Of a stretch of 64,000 nt of DNA, positions 22,824 through 34,052 are shown one piece after another. The stretch is from Silene conica (taxonomy: Eukaryota > Streptophyta > Magnoliopsida > Caryophyllales > Caryophyllaceae), in the NCBI GenBank assembly GCA_029255685.2, contig CM055318.2, forward strand, positions 15,381,001-15,445,000, in the 5' to 3' direction. A model generated the notes under the pieces. The model made no database searches, was not told the DNA's origin, and worked only from the letters and a program-made list of their open reading frames with translations. The stretch's first letter is position 1. Every line of letters starts with the position of its first letter. A program made the position numbers and the translations under genes.

Positions 22824-25118
22824 TGTAACACCCCCATTTATTTAAGGGCCTGAACTAGGACTCCTCAGATAAATAAAAATGTTACCATCTCGGTTTCCCG
22901 AGGCAGTAGATACAAAGGAAGATAAACAGCACTTTAAATTAAATTTAAACTCATGACTTGTTCTTACACAAACAACTTATAAAACTGTTCTGATCAAAAA
23001 GAAAGTACAACTCATCAACAACTATCATGTGATCTAGACTCTAGGCAGGTCCGGGTCCACGCTTCTCCCTTCCCTAAGCTCCCATAGTCTTTAACCTGTC
23101 AATCTGCTCCCCAATAAGTTGGTTCATCACAGGTGATCACGAATACACAGGGTCAACCACGAGGTTGAGTAGAGTAAAACTGTAAACAAACCACATTACT
23201 GAAAATAGAAAGTCGATCATCTCCACTCCGAATCACAAGACCCAATATCTCCGCACCAAACACAAGACCCATTATCTCCACACCAATCACAAGACCCATC
23301 ATCTCCGCACCAATCACAAGACCCATTATCTCCGCACCAATCACAAGACCCATTATCTCCGCACCATCGTTATCACAGTACATACATGCACATTATAATG
23401 ATCACAAGATAATATATATAAACATGCTTAACATCAATTATGAACGGTTTACACATCAATATTTACCAGTAGTTTCCCCTACCTCAAACTGCAGAAGAAA
23501 TGTAACTGCGCAACTGCTACTAAAAATGCTCCACACGGAAACTTCCACCTAAATAAGTATTACTTTAATTAATACTTTCCTAATTCTCATAATACATGTA
23601 CACCTTCTATTTATAGACACCTACTATATTTAGAAAGTTTCCCAACAACCGAGTTACCCAAAAATAGTAACTTCCTAAATATAGTAGCTTCTAAAAATAG
23701 TAACTCCCACAAATAAATAAACACTTGGTTTTGAAATTCAAATCCAAATCTTTACCATAAATAAAATACTATACCATAAATACTAATTATATATGCCATA
23801 AATAACATTCATTTAAAACCAAATAATAGTAATAATAATAAAAATAATAATAAGAATAATAATAAAAATAATAAGAATAATAATAAAAATAAGAATAAAC
23901 CATAGCAAAGGATTCGAAACCCGACAGCCCCCAAACCCGGTTTTCAGCCCCCTTTACCACCGTCTACCACCACTTCGACCACCAACAGACACCACCCAAC
24001 GACACCACCGAAACCCCACTACCTCCCTGACACCACCAAACCCCTCGACAACCGCCGGTGAGTCAGACCCTAACCCACCAACCCAGGTCTGACTCCCCAC
24101 CTATACTCCCTGCACCGGTATTCAGACCACCATCGACACAAGCAAACACCACTGACCTCCCCTGAAACTGCCACCCCGACACACCCTGACATGCGTACGA
24201 GACACCACGGTGGTACCACCGCATCGACCTCCCCCGAGTCAGCGGTGGTGCCACCCCCAAACAACCAGTCCGTAACAAGGTGAAGAAACCCAGAACAGAC
24301 CACCATCAGTACCACCTTAATCGACCCTAATTAAGCCACCTGGAACCACCCAGCCTTCCGCCATGACCACGCCTGACTACCACCCGACTCCCTGACCAAA
24401 GACCCGTACCACCCAACCACAGATCTTAACACAAAACCTTTCTAGAACGTACCCAAACACAGACATCAGCATATTATAAAGACATAACGAAGACACCCTC
24501 TACTGACACCGTGTTTAAACACCTCCTGCAACGCCCTTTAACAGCCCACGACCACCATCTAACAAATTACATATGTTCATTACATGTTATATGACGAATT
24601 TATGCAAAAACAGTGAAGGTAGATCGTGTTATAGACAACTACTTAAACGATAAAAACATAAACCAAAACTGGAATTACAACGAGAGGTGACATACCCAAC
24701 TTCTCAGTCAAATCGAGCCGCCTTACGACCACCTAAGACCACCGTGATTGCTGCCCCTCTTTTCTATGTGGTGACGGCTGTAGGTATGGGATACTGGAAC
24801 ACGGATTAGGGTAAGTTTAGGGTTTATGGAGGGTGTACAAAGGTGGCGGTAGCATGGTCTTCTTAAAAGGGTTTTTGTGGAGCTGTTTTAAAATAGCCGT
24901 GGGCTTGGGGTTGTGGCACACATTTCGAGGCCCAAGCCACGCGCATAAGGTCTAGGGATCGATCCCCACCACGACCTAAACATAGGGCTAGAGGTCTAGG
25001 GTTCGAACCCTCACAACAGCCTAATCTCATAACTCTATTTGTTACTTAACAAATAGGTTTAACTATCGATACAAACAAATAAAATCAATTATCGCGTCTA
25101 AATTTTAGAGGTATTACA
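22824..25118 (-). repeat. 3' LTR of the Tekay-type element
   Basis: TG..CA ended. Contains a 27-bp minisatellite (23222-23365), an AAT-rich simple repeat (23825-23895) and a long c-rich stretch (23930-24420). Minus-strand open frames in the c-rich stretch are low-complexity and repeated in both LTRs; they are not taken as genes. Confidence 0.92.
23222..23365. repeat. 27-bp minisatellite in the LTR
   Basis: About five to six copies of atctccgcaccaatcacaag + acccatt with few substitutions. The same array is present in the other LTR at about 39666-39815. Confidence 0.85.
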
Positions 25119-25136
25119 ATCTTCCCTCCTTAAATT
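25119..25136 (-). other. Polypurine tract of the Tekay-type element
   Basis: On the minus strand, taaggagggaagat abuts the 3' LTR, the expected place of the plus-strand primer for reverse transcription. Confidence 0.6.
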
Positions 25137-25284
25137 GAACTTCGTCCCGAAGTTCATCCCCACTTAGGTGACAAAACAAAACAACTCAACGAACTTGGAA
25201 ACAAAGCATCACCAAAAGTTTACTTAATTACAGAATGTTACATTCCACCCCCCTTAAAGAAAAGTTACGTCCGCGTAACTTACC

Positions 25285-28200
25285 TTAATCGAACAGATGT
25301 GGGTAACGCTCTCTCATGGATGCCTCAGGCTCCCACGTAGCCTCCTCCTGATTATGATTTGTCCACAAGACCTTCACCAAAGACGTCTCCCCATTGCGAG
25401 TCTTCCGTACTTTCCTGTCCAGAATTTCCTTCGGAGTCTCAATGTATGCCAACTGTTCATCTACCTCAATCACCTCATGCTGAAGTACATGTGATGGATC
25501 ACTCACGTATTTCCTCAACTGGGACACATGGAACACATTATGGACCTTGGATAGGGTTGGAGGTAAAGCTAAGCCGTATGCCACCTCTCCAACTCTGTCC
25601 AAGATTTCAAATGGTCCAATAAATTTCTGACTCAGTTTGCCACGCTTGCCGAATCTCATCACACCCCTCATCGGAGAGACTTTCAGTAGTACTTTCTCTC
25701 CGACCTCAAACGAAATATCGCTCCTTTTCAAATCCGCATAGCTCTTATGTCGATCCTGAGCGGCCCTCATCCTCTGTCGAATAATCTGAACCTGCTCCAC
25801 CATCTCCTGAATCATATCTGGCCCCAAAGTTACAACATCAGCTCGATCATCCCAACACACAGGGCTCCGACACTTCCTCCCGTATAGAGCCTCGAAAGGG
25901 GCCATGCCTATGCTTGCATGGTAGCTGTTATTATAAGAAAACTCGATCAACCCCAGTCGATCCTCCCAAGACCCTCCGAACTCCAGTACACAAGCTCTCA
26001 ACATATCCTCAAGAGTCTGAATCGTCCGCTCAGTCTGACCATCAGTAGCCGGATGAAAAGCTGTACTCATCTTCAATTGGGTACCCAAATCAGTCTGCAA
26101 CTCCTGCCAAAATCTGGATATAAACCTCGAGTCTCGATCTGAAACAATATCCTTGGGTACGCCATGCAGTTTGACCACTTTCTGAACATACGCCTTAGCC
26201 AACTCAGCTTTACTCCAGGTATCTTTCATCGGAATAAAGTGAGCTGACTTAGTTAAACGATCCACAATCACCCAAATCATGTTGTTGCCCCTCTGAGTCC
26301 GAGGCAACCCCACGATAAAGTCCATCGAAATATTTTCCCACTTCCACTCTGGCACATCTAAAGGTTGAACTTTCCCTTGAGGTCTCTTATGCTCCCCTTT
26401 CACTCTCTGACATGTCAAGCACCTGGAAACAAATTCTGCGACCTCCTTCTTCATATTCGGCCACCAAAACGTCTTCTTAAGGTCTTTATACAGCTTATCA
26501 CCCCCTGGGTGAACAGAATAAGGAGTAGCATGAGCTTCAGTCAGGATCTTCTTCTTTAGCTCCTCAATATTCGGTACACACCATCGCCCACTGAACCTCA
26601 AACTACCGTCGGTATGAATACTGAACTTGGATGACTCTTCACCAGCCCCATTTTCCACCATTAAACGCCACTTTTGAATTCTCTCATCGCTCTTCTGCAA
26701 TTCCCGAATCTCCCCATACAGCTCAGGCTCCACTGTCAAATCACCAAGGGCATCCCCTTTCCGGATCATAAAAATTCCCATCTTTCTTAACTCGTCATGT
26801 AACCTCACCCTCGATTTGGCACAACTCAAAGCATGTACTGACTTCCTACTTAGAGCATCGGCCACTACATTCGCCTTGCCCTCGTGGTAGACAATCTGCA
26901 TATCGTAGTCTCCGATCAACTCTATCCACCTCCTCTGCCTCATGTTCAACTCTTTCTGGGTGTAGATATATTTCAGGCTCTTATGATCAGAAAACACCTT
27001 AAAAGTGGCTCCATAGAGGTAATGACGCCACAATTTCAGTGCAAAGACCACAGCGCCCAATTCCAAATCATGAGTCGGATAATTCTCTTCGTAGGTCTTC
27101 AACTGGCGAGAAGCATACGCGATCACTCTCCCATTCTGCATTAGCACACAACCCAACCCATGCTTTGAAGCGTCGGTATATACCTCGAAATTATCACTTC
27201 CAACTGGCAAGGCCAGGATAGGAGCTGTTGTCAGGCGTTCCTTAAGAGTCAGGAATGCCTTCTCACAACTTTCATCCCAGACAAAACGGTTCTCCTTCCT
27301 CATTAACGACGTCAACGGCTTTGCTATCTTCGAAAAGTCCTTGACGAATCTCCGGTAATAACCTGCCAACCCCAGGAAACTTCGAATCTCCCCCACATTC
27401 TTCGGACTTTGCCACTTAGTCACAGCTTCGATTTTACTAGGGTCGACGGATACCCCTTCTTTGGAAATGACATGCCCCAGAAACGCCACTTTCTCCAACC
27501 AGAACTCGCACTTACTTAACTTAGCATTGAGCTTATGCTCCTCCAAAGTCTGAAGTACCTTCCTCAAATGATCCTCGTGCTCTTCTGCATTCTTAGAATA
27601 TACCAGGATATCATCTATGAATACCACCACGAACTTGTCCAGATACGGGCTGAAGACTCGATTCATCAAGTCCATGAACACAGCGGGAGCATTAGTCAAT
27701 CCAAAGGGCATAACCACAAATTCATAGTGGCCATACCTCGTTCGGAAAGCGGTCTTCGGAATATCTTCATCCTTTATTCTTAACTGATGATACCCGGATC
27801 TCAAATCAATCTTGGAGAAAACCCCGGCTCCACTCAACTGATCGAACAAGTCGTCAATTCTCGGCAAAGGATAACGGTTCTTGATGGTCACATTGTTCAG
27901 CTCTCGGTAGTCAACACACAACCTCAAACTCCCATCCTTCTTCTTCACAAATAAAACAGGTGCTCCCCAGAGCGACACACTGGGTCGGATGAACCCTTTC
28001 TCAGCTAGTTCATCCAATTGCTTCTTCAACTCCTCCATTTCTTTCGGTCCCATACGGTACGGTGATTTAGATATTGGTCCCGCCCCTGGTTTTAGGTCAA
28101 TGGAAAATTCCACTTCCCTCCTCGGCGGTAACCCTGGCACGTCGTCTCGAAATACTCCCTCAAATTCCCGTACTACAGGTATCTCACTAGTCTTGGGGGT

Positions 28201-29754
28201 CTCAGCCTCACAATCCCACATTTGGCACAAGATTAGGCTTTCTCCTTTCCGCAAACTAGACTTCAGGGTATTAACAGATATAAATTTGATTTTTGGTTTG
28301 ACTCTATACCCCTTGTAGGACACTCTCACTCCCTTGGGTCCCTTTAAAGAAATTTTCTTTTGATGACAGTCGATAAAAGCCCTATACTTCCCCAACCAAT
28401 CCATCCCTAGGATCACCTCAAAACCCCCCAAAGGAAATTCTATGAGATCACCAAAGAAAGTTACTTCCCCGATTTTGATGGGTACACTACCGTATACTCT
28501 ATTACAAACTATCGACTCGCCCGAAGGTATGGTCACTGAATCCGTGACCCAGTCGAATCTCTCAAGCCCCAAAGCCTTAACATGATCTCTAGACACAAAC
28601 GAATGGGTGGCACCGGAATCGAAAAGTACGAAAGTAGGTCTAGAGTTTACAAGAAAAGTACCAGTAACCACATGAGCATCCTCCTGGGCGGCCTGATTTC
28701 CCATGGCAAAGAGTTTGCCACTGGACTTGACCCCACTCTGGCTGGCAGAAGATGTCCCAGCCTGCTGATTTCCTGCCGTCCCCGTCTTGTTGTTGTTCCC
28801 ACTTCCATTGAACTGATTTTGATATGAACGGTTCTGATTGTTGTTGTTGTAGTTCCTCTGATAGTTGCTGCTGCCTCCAGACTTCGCACCCCCACCATAG
28901 TTTGTCATGGGTGTGCGATAGCCACTGCTGCTATAGGACTGAGTGCGGGGTCCCTGGTATCCGGATGTAGGTGTACGATAGCCCCCGGACTGGTTTCCTC
29001 CAGATGAACGACACACCGCCTGCTTGTGTCCCGTCTTTCCACAGCCGAAGCAAACTATTCCTACAGAACCACTGCCGGAACCTCCACTCCTGAAGTTGCC
29101 CCCACTCTGATTCCTCCCACCACCAGAGGCACTACTCCCGAAATACCCACTGAACTTGTTATTACTTTGCTTTTTGGATCCTGAACCCTCAGTTACTGGT
29201 TCAGCCTTCCTCTTTTCTGACTTGGACTTTTTGTCCTCTTTGATCATATCCGAAAGCCTCTCCGCCGCCCCAGCCCTTAAGTAAATGTCACGGACTGTGG
29301 TGGGCGGAGCTGCAATCAGTCTCTTCTTGATGGCGATTGATAACCCCCTCTCAAATTTCATTGCTAGCATGGCATCGTCGAATCCCATGTCTCCCACATA
29401 GTGCACCAACTGGATGAATTTCCTATAGTAAGCCTCTACAGTCATGTCCTCCGACATCTTGAATGAGTCTAACTCCTCCCTCAGCTTGCTCTTTTGGAAT
29501 TCTGGTAGAAGCACCTCATTCAATACCCCCTTGAATGCGTCCCATGGAACAAACTCGGTCCCATCCTCTTTAGCTGCTTCCCGGATCTCTCCCTTGTTCC
29601 CGGTCCACCAGTCTCCAGCCAGTCCCCTCAGATAGTGGGCTGCCTGGTCAACCCTCAGTTCCTCGGGGCAATCCACCAGTTCAAATAAGTTACTGAATTC
29701 TCTGCACCAGGCCCCTAGCAAATGAGGCTCCCCCTCCCCGGTGAATTGGGTGGG
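25285..29754 (-). CDS. Tekay-type gag-pol polyprotein, gag N-terminus displaced by an insertion
   Basis: A long minus-strand frame. In order (residue numbers from the frame entry at 29844): retrotransposon gag domain (about 45-190), CCHC knuckle [14 protein letters not shown] (about 263), aspartic protease [14 protein letters not shown] (about 400), reverse transcriptase with FIDDIL (about 741), RNase [12 protein letters not shown] (about 886), integrase zinc-binding region and catalytic motifs [24 protein letters not shown] (about 1100-1270), and a C-terminal chromodomain ([18 protein letters not shown]). The single gag-pol frame, domain order and tRNA-Met primer fit the Tekay/Del clade. The first 28 or so residues of the open frame (29760-29844) are read from the inserted LTR. 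The genuine gag start lies beyond the insertion at 38724, and the frame is the same on both sides. No internal stop was seen. Confidence 0.92.
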   Translation of the reverse strand, partial: PTQFTGEGEPHLLGAWCREFSNLFELVDCPEELRVDQAAHYLRGLAGDWWTGNKGEIREAAKEDGTEFVPWDAFKGVLNEVLLPEFQKSKLREELDSFKMSEDMTVEAYYRKFIQLVHYVGDMGFDDAMLAMKFERGLSIAIKKRLIAAPPTTVRDIYLRAGAAERLSDMIKEDKKSKSEKRKAEPVTEGSGSKKQSNNKFSGYFGSSASGGGRNQSGGNFRSGGSGSGSVGIVCFGCGKTGHKQAVCRSSGGNQSGGYRTPTSGYQGPRTQSYSSSGYRTPMTNYGGGAKSGGSSNYQRNYNNNNQNRSYQNQFNGSGNNNKTGTAGNQQAGTSSASQSGVKSSGKLFAMGNQAAQEDAHVVTGTFLVNSRPTFVLFDSGATHSFVSRDHVKALGLERFDWVTDSVTIPSGESIVCNRVYGSVPIKIGEVTFFGDLIEFPLGGFEVILGMDWLGKYRAFIDCHQKKISLKGPKGVRVSYKGYRVKPKIKFISVNTLKSSLRKGESLILCQMWDCEAETPKTSEIPVVREFEGVFRDDVPGLPPRREVEFSIDLKPGAGPISKSPYRMGPKEMEELKKQLDELAEKGFIRPSVSLWGAPVLFVKKKDGSLRLCVDYRELNNVTIKNRYPLPRIDDLFDQLSGAGVFSKIDLRSGYHQLRIKDEDIPKTAFRTRYGHYEFVVMPFGLTNAPAVFMDLMNRVFSPYLDKFVVVFIDDILVYSKNAEEHEDHLRKVLQTLEEHKLNAKLSKCEFWLEKVAFLGHVISKEGVSVDPSKIEAVTKWQSPKNVGEIRSFLGLAGYYRRFVKDFSKIAKPLTSLMRKENRFVWDESCEKAFLTLKERLTTAPILALPVGSDNFEVYTDASKHGLGCVLMQNGRVIAYASRQLKTYEENYPTHDLELGAVVFALKLWRHYLYGATFKVFSDHKSLKYIYTQKELNMRQRRWIELIGDYDMQIVYHEGKANVVADALSRKSVHALSCAKSRVRLHDELRKMGIFMIRKGDALGDLTVEPELYGEIRELQKSDERIQKWRLMVENGAGEESSKFSIHTDGSLRFSGRWCVPNIEELKKKILTEAHATPYSVHPGGDKLYKDLKKTFWWPNMKKEVAEFVSRCLTCQRVKGEHKRPQGKVQPLDVPEWKWENISMDFIVGLPRTQRGNNMIWVIVDRLTKSAHFIPMKDTWSKAELAKAYVQKVVKLHGVPKDIVSDRDSRFISRFWQELQTDLGTQLKMSTAFHPATDGQTERTIQTLEDMLRACVLEFGGSWEDRLGLIEFSYNNSYHASIGMAPFEALYGRKCRSPVCWDDRADVVTLGPDMIQEMVEQVQIIRQRMRAAQDRHKSYADLKRSDISFEVGEKVLLKVSPMRGVMRFGKRGKLSQKFIGPFEILDRVGEVAYGLALPPTLSKVHNVFHVSQLRKYVSDPSHVLQHEVIEVDEQLAYIETPKEILDRKVRKTRNGETSLVKVLWTNHNQEEATWEPEASMRERYPHLFD

Positions 29755-29759
29755 GTGAT
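29755..29759. other. Target-site duplication gtgat, left copy
   Basis: Five bases before the Athila-like left LTR. The same 5-mer follows the right LTR at 38593-38597 and, unexpectedly, also follows the left LTR at 31307-31311. Confidence 0.85.
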
Positions 29760-31306
29760 TGATGCCCGTCGTTGAGGGTACCAAAGATAAATTTATAATT
29801 CCTAACCTTAACAATAGATAGTGAAAGTCAGGGTCGAACCACAAAGAGGTGGGGAATGTTTATTGTCTTAATATTAATGTTTAAGGTAACAATTTTGGGG
29901 ATGATTGGTTGATTATTATATCTAAGGCAAAGATTTAAAATAAACAAATAATAAAAGAGGATGCTAGGATGTTTGGGTAATAAATAGCTAAGGTAAAATA
30001 AATCCTAAGGTCAACATGTATTGCAGTCGCGTAAGGGGGTGTAACATATCTTTTTAGGTCTATGCTACCTAATAGCTCCTTTCGGCCTATGCTATTAGTT
30101 CCTAGGTCTCACAATTATTGGGTGTCAACAATAAGGGTGATTCCTAAATCCCAGGTTACATACCTTTCAGCCTTGAGTAACCTATCCGTCTTAAGGTGTA
30201 AACCAATGCCCTTCCCGTATCTTTCAATCTTGGGTAGGTCATTACTAACATCCTACAAGTCTCCTATTGGTCTCATTGTAGGATATTATAATTTATAAGA
30301 AAAGACGAAATAAGAAAACAGACGCGAGTGGTCGACCGACCGGCTACTCCAGTCGGCCGACCACGGCCTCGGTCGACCGACCGACTATTCCAGTCGGCCG
30401 ACCGAGGTCCTGCTACAGGTCGGGTTTTTTCGGATTTTATTTACCTATGCATATTATTCCCTACATCCTAACATATGAAAATTAGTTACTCATAATTGTT
30501 AAGACGAATATAAAATTGGGAATAAACATGGAGAACATAGTAAATAAACTAAGCATGCAAGATTCAATAAAACTTGGGATTCTAACTTAACAATTGTAAT
30601 AAAAGCAATAAGAAAAATAATGAAACTAGATCAAAGAAGAATTACCACAATTGGAATTAAGGCAGAACGGAATTAACTTTATTGAATACTTGGGAACTAT
30701 TGAAAGATTACAAAACTAAAGCTTGAATAAAACTGAATATGATAAAGACTTGATACTAAAAGATTTGATAGATGAAAGATCTAATAGATCCCAGCTGCAA
30801 AACCCTAATCACAAGATTAGTTTATATAGGGTAAAAACTAAGAGTTTCCTTAAAATTCTAATTCTACTTTATTTCCGAAAAGAAATCGTATGGGCTTTAA
30901 TCTGGTCGGCCGACCCGTATAACTGGTCGGTCGACCACTTCTTGCTGGGCTTCTCTTATTTCCGGCCCTTTCATGAAAATTGGACTTTATGAAAATCGGG
31001 CCTGGTCGGCCGACCCGTTTAGCTGGTCGGTCGACCGCTTCTGTACGGAAATCTTCGGATTTCTTCTGTTTTGACTCTTGGTACTTGATTTTGACTCCAG
31101 TTGACTTTCCATTTATTCCTTAATTAAGCAAAAGACTTGAGGATACGAATTTGGTGCTAAATCGTCTCTTTTCCGCATAAATCTGCAAAAGTGCATAAAA
31201 ATACGAAAGTACACAATTTGTGGGAAATAAAGGCTAAAACATAGTAAATGAGCGACCAAATACGTGTAAAAATAGATGTAAAACATCATAAAATAGACAC
31301 GTATCA
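29760..31306 (-). repeat. 3' LTR of the Athila-like element
   Basis: TG..CA ended. Contains eight copies of ggtcgaccgacc or ggtcggccgacc-type motifs in pairs (30330-30407, 30903-30943, 31002-31042). Confidence 0.9.
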
Positions 31307-32109
31307 GTGATGCCTCGCGATTATCGTGCTCATCTTAGCGGAGTCCATACGTTTGGCCTTTAGAGCCGCATTCTCAGCTAGTAATCGTTCTAACTCCTCT
31401 TGTGTGATGTTCGCGGCATTGTCTCTTCGCGGAGGCATACTATAATACAACAGAAAGAAATGAGTCCCGACTTATGTGGGCACACATTAGGGTTAGGGCT
31501 AAAATCCCTAAACGATAAAGTCTAGCATCTGCTATCAAATAGAATAAACATAAAACTATAGCATGGCTCGGGATCACATAACCGCATATCAATAGATGAT
31601 AGAAGAAGTACTAACATGTTTCAAATCACTTCTCATAACCACATAAATTCACACCTCTTTATTTAACAACTTAAAAAAAACTTTTCATGCTCATGCCCCT
31701 TCCGGCTATTTCAAACAGTCACTGATAAACAAGATTCCGTAAATTACTTATCACTGCACACCATTGCTTCCATCTTTTCTTAATCTACCCTTTTCTCTCG
31801 TATTTGCACTCTGGGTTCCCGGGTAAAACTGATAGGGCCAATGGTTCGGTGTGAGGGGGGCCCCAGACTCATACTTTGCCTTTAGTGTGCTCCTAACAGT
31901 CCTATCCCGGGGTTCATTTTATTTAGACTCCCCTACATTCATTGGGTTCATTAGGTTAGGCCTGAGGATCGGTCGCTCTGATACCACTTGTAACACCCCC
32001 ATTTATTTAAGGGCCTGAACTAGGACTCCTCAGATAAATAAAAGTGTTACCATCTCGGTTTCCCGAGGCAGTAGATACAAAGGAAGATAAACAGCACTTT
32101 AAATTAAAT
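31307..32109 (-). repeat. Copy of the Tekay gag start, PBS and LTR edge, misplaced inside the Athila-like element
   Basis: Matches 38593-39396 almost exactly. It includes the gtgat duplication, the 5' end of Tekay gag (ATG at 31438 on the minus strand), the Tekay primer site and the first 120 or so bases of the Tekay LTR. Differences seen: tctagc versus tatagc near 31529 and one base in an A-run near 31675. It shares ataaaagtgttacc with the right LTR, whereas the left LTR has ataaaaatgttacc, so the source was the right flank. The similarity stops abruptly after ttaaattaaat. Confidence 0.9.
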
Positions 32110-34052
32110 AGACTCGATCTTAACTAATGGAACGATTTCAATCTCAGAGCGAAATTTACATGTAAGCCTAAACCAATGCCAAGAACAAAATGAGATAATA
32201 TTCAAATCATGCAAACGAGTTATAGGGTTGTCAAACTTGAAAACATAAAGACTATAGAGACTTATACCATGGACTCTCGCGGTACGCTCGAGACACTCAT
32301 GAAGCAAAGGGTGAGTATATGTAAAAGATAGAAAGAAGTAATTTTGTAGAGACACTCACCTAACTGCGACCCATGAAAACATGCCTGCAATCTAACATGA
32401 ACAGGAATTCTACAACTTTGTATAACAATCTCATTTAATGACCCAGATACATGCAAATGAGGTACGAAAGATATGTGAGGTAAAAGGTAAAGGTGGTTAA
32501 GATGTTTTTGGAATTGTGGGGTTAGTAGCCAAGCTAGTAAAACCGGTTTCCAACAACATATTTCACAACTTTTGATATTAAGAAAGTGCTCTTTGGTAGC
32601 ACAACTCTCACATTTGAATATAAAAAAGGACTCCCAAATATTTTGAATGAGTTACGGGAGTGATAACATATAAAAGAAAGGGATTTTTTTTTTAAACGAA
32701 AATTTGAATCTGATTCTGCCAGGTGGTCGGCCGACCTGTATATGTGGTCGGTCGACTGACTTCCGTATTTTTCGGATTTTTTTTTTCGTTTTTCTTTTCT
32801 TTCTTTCTTTGAATTTTCTGTTCTTTTTCTTTTCTTGCTTTCTTTCTTTCTTTTCTCTTTTTGCTCATGATAGCACACTAACCAAGATGCCTCAAAAAAT
32901 CAAACCAAAGACCACAAATACTAGCTTGGAAGGGTAGGCTAAGTATGGGATGTAGTTTTGGGGGAATAAAAAGGCGAATTTAGCTATGTGAAGCTTATGG
33001 GTAAATAAGAGAAAATGGATCCCAAATGCACGTATCAAGACTCACAAAACGAGATAGTAAAACAAGTATATAGCAATTCAAGTTCATGTTTATGCATATT
33101 GATGTAACATGTTCCAAGGGGAGTACTACTCATATCCTAGACAACTGGTTTAAGAATGAAACCAGGAAATAAGCTCTAAAACTCAGAATGTATAGTAGGT
33201 TGCCAAGGTATAAGTCAAGTCTCAAGATATACAAATTGACAAAAACTCGTAGATATGCAAAAGACTCTCATACTAAAACAAGTTGACAAGGCAAGGTAAA
33301 GGCATAAACATGTATGAAAGCAAAATCATCCTTGAAATACTCTCGTTCCGACTCGACCTATATGCTAAAATAAACGTGCATTTTTTGAATTTTTAAAAAT
33401 TTTTAATTTTTTTTTGGATTTTTGTATATATAAAGAAAATAAAGAAAAGGACGATGCAAGACAGAAATGCAATAAACGTGTGACAAAATGAAATGCATGT
33501 AATACGAAACCATTCCCCAAACCAACCCGCACAATGTCCCCATTGTGTATTAGCCTAAGTAAAGGTTTCAGAAAATAAAAAGAAAGATGCAAAGAAAATA
33601 AAAACTAAGGAAAAACTGGAAAGAACTCACTGGGTTAATAAGCGTATGAGAAAAACCTCCCCAAACCAGCGTAAGCTGGGAGGTTTTGGTGGCTAGCAGT
33701 GCCACTCAAGTATCCAATTTGATTTCACGAGTTCCAAGGAGGAGAAACGAAAGACTGCAGCGGACAGTAGGTCGACCGACCGGTGTTTCTGGTCGATCGA
33801 CCTCCTGTGAACAGCGGAAAATTCTGCGACACAGCGCCTTTGGTCGACCGACTGATGATTCTGGTCGGTCGACCATCTGTGTCCTGGAGGTCTTTGTTTC
33901 TTTGGAAATCCTGAGAAAAACAAGAAAATATGTGCGCCCAACAATGCGCGAGATGCCAAAACGATTCTTAAAGTCTTAACTACTAGCAAACCGAACTAAA
34001 AAGTTTCACACAACATAAAATAAATTGTCTTAAAACTGCAATTTAGAAACAA
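32110..34052 (-). other. Non-coding internal region of the Athila-like element
   Basis: Downstream of gag-protease on the minus strand. Open frames here are short and unlike known proteins. Contains three pairs of the ggtcgaccgacc motif (32723-32761, 33768-33812, 33840-33883), a pyrimidine tract (32769-32865) and a cctccccaaaccagcgtaag-type GC stem near 33655-33690. Where pol would lie, nothing pol-like is found. Confidence 0.6.
32769..32865 (-). repeat. 97-bp pyrimidine tract (polypurine on the sense strand)
   Basis: The plus strand is almost pure C/T with ttctttctttcttt repeats; on the sense (minus) strand this is a gaaa-rich purine run. It is not adjacent to an LTR, so it is not the standard polypurine tract. 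Confidence 0.7.

Noticed and set aside
23212-23383. Possible CRISPR-like array
   Set aside because: The 27-bp units are directly adjacent without unique spacers and lie in a plant retrotransposon LTR: a minisatellite.
24063-24315. 71- and 81-aa frames in the Tekay LTR (also at 40515-40767)
   Set aside because: Inside LTRs, in c-rich sequence, present in both LTRs and unlike known proteins.
28582-28898. Frames overlapping gag-pol in other phases
   Set aside because: Shadows of the Tekay gag-pol frame, as are the other short frames between 25285 and 29844 and between 34053 and 36923.
29760-29844. Taking the gag-pol frame as starting at 29844
   Set aside because: The first 28 codons are read from the inserted Athila-like LTR; the true gag start lies at 38724 across the insertion.
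30062-30992. Small plus-strand frames in the Athila-like LTR (also at 37348-38278)
   Set aside because: Antisense to the element and identical in both LTRs; no motif.
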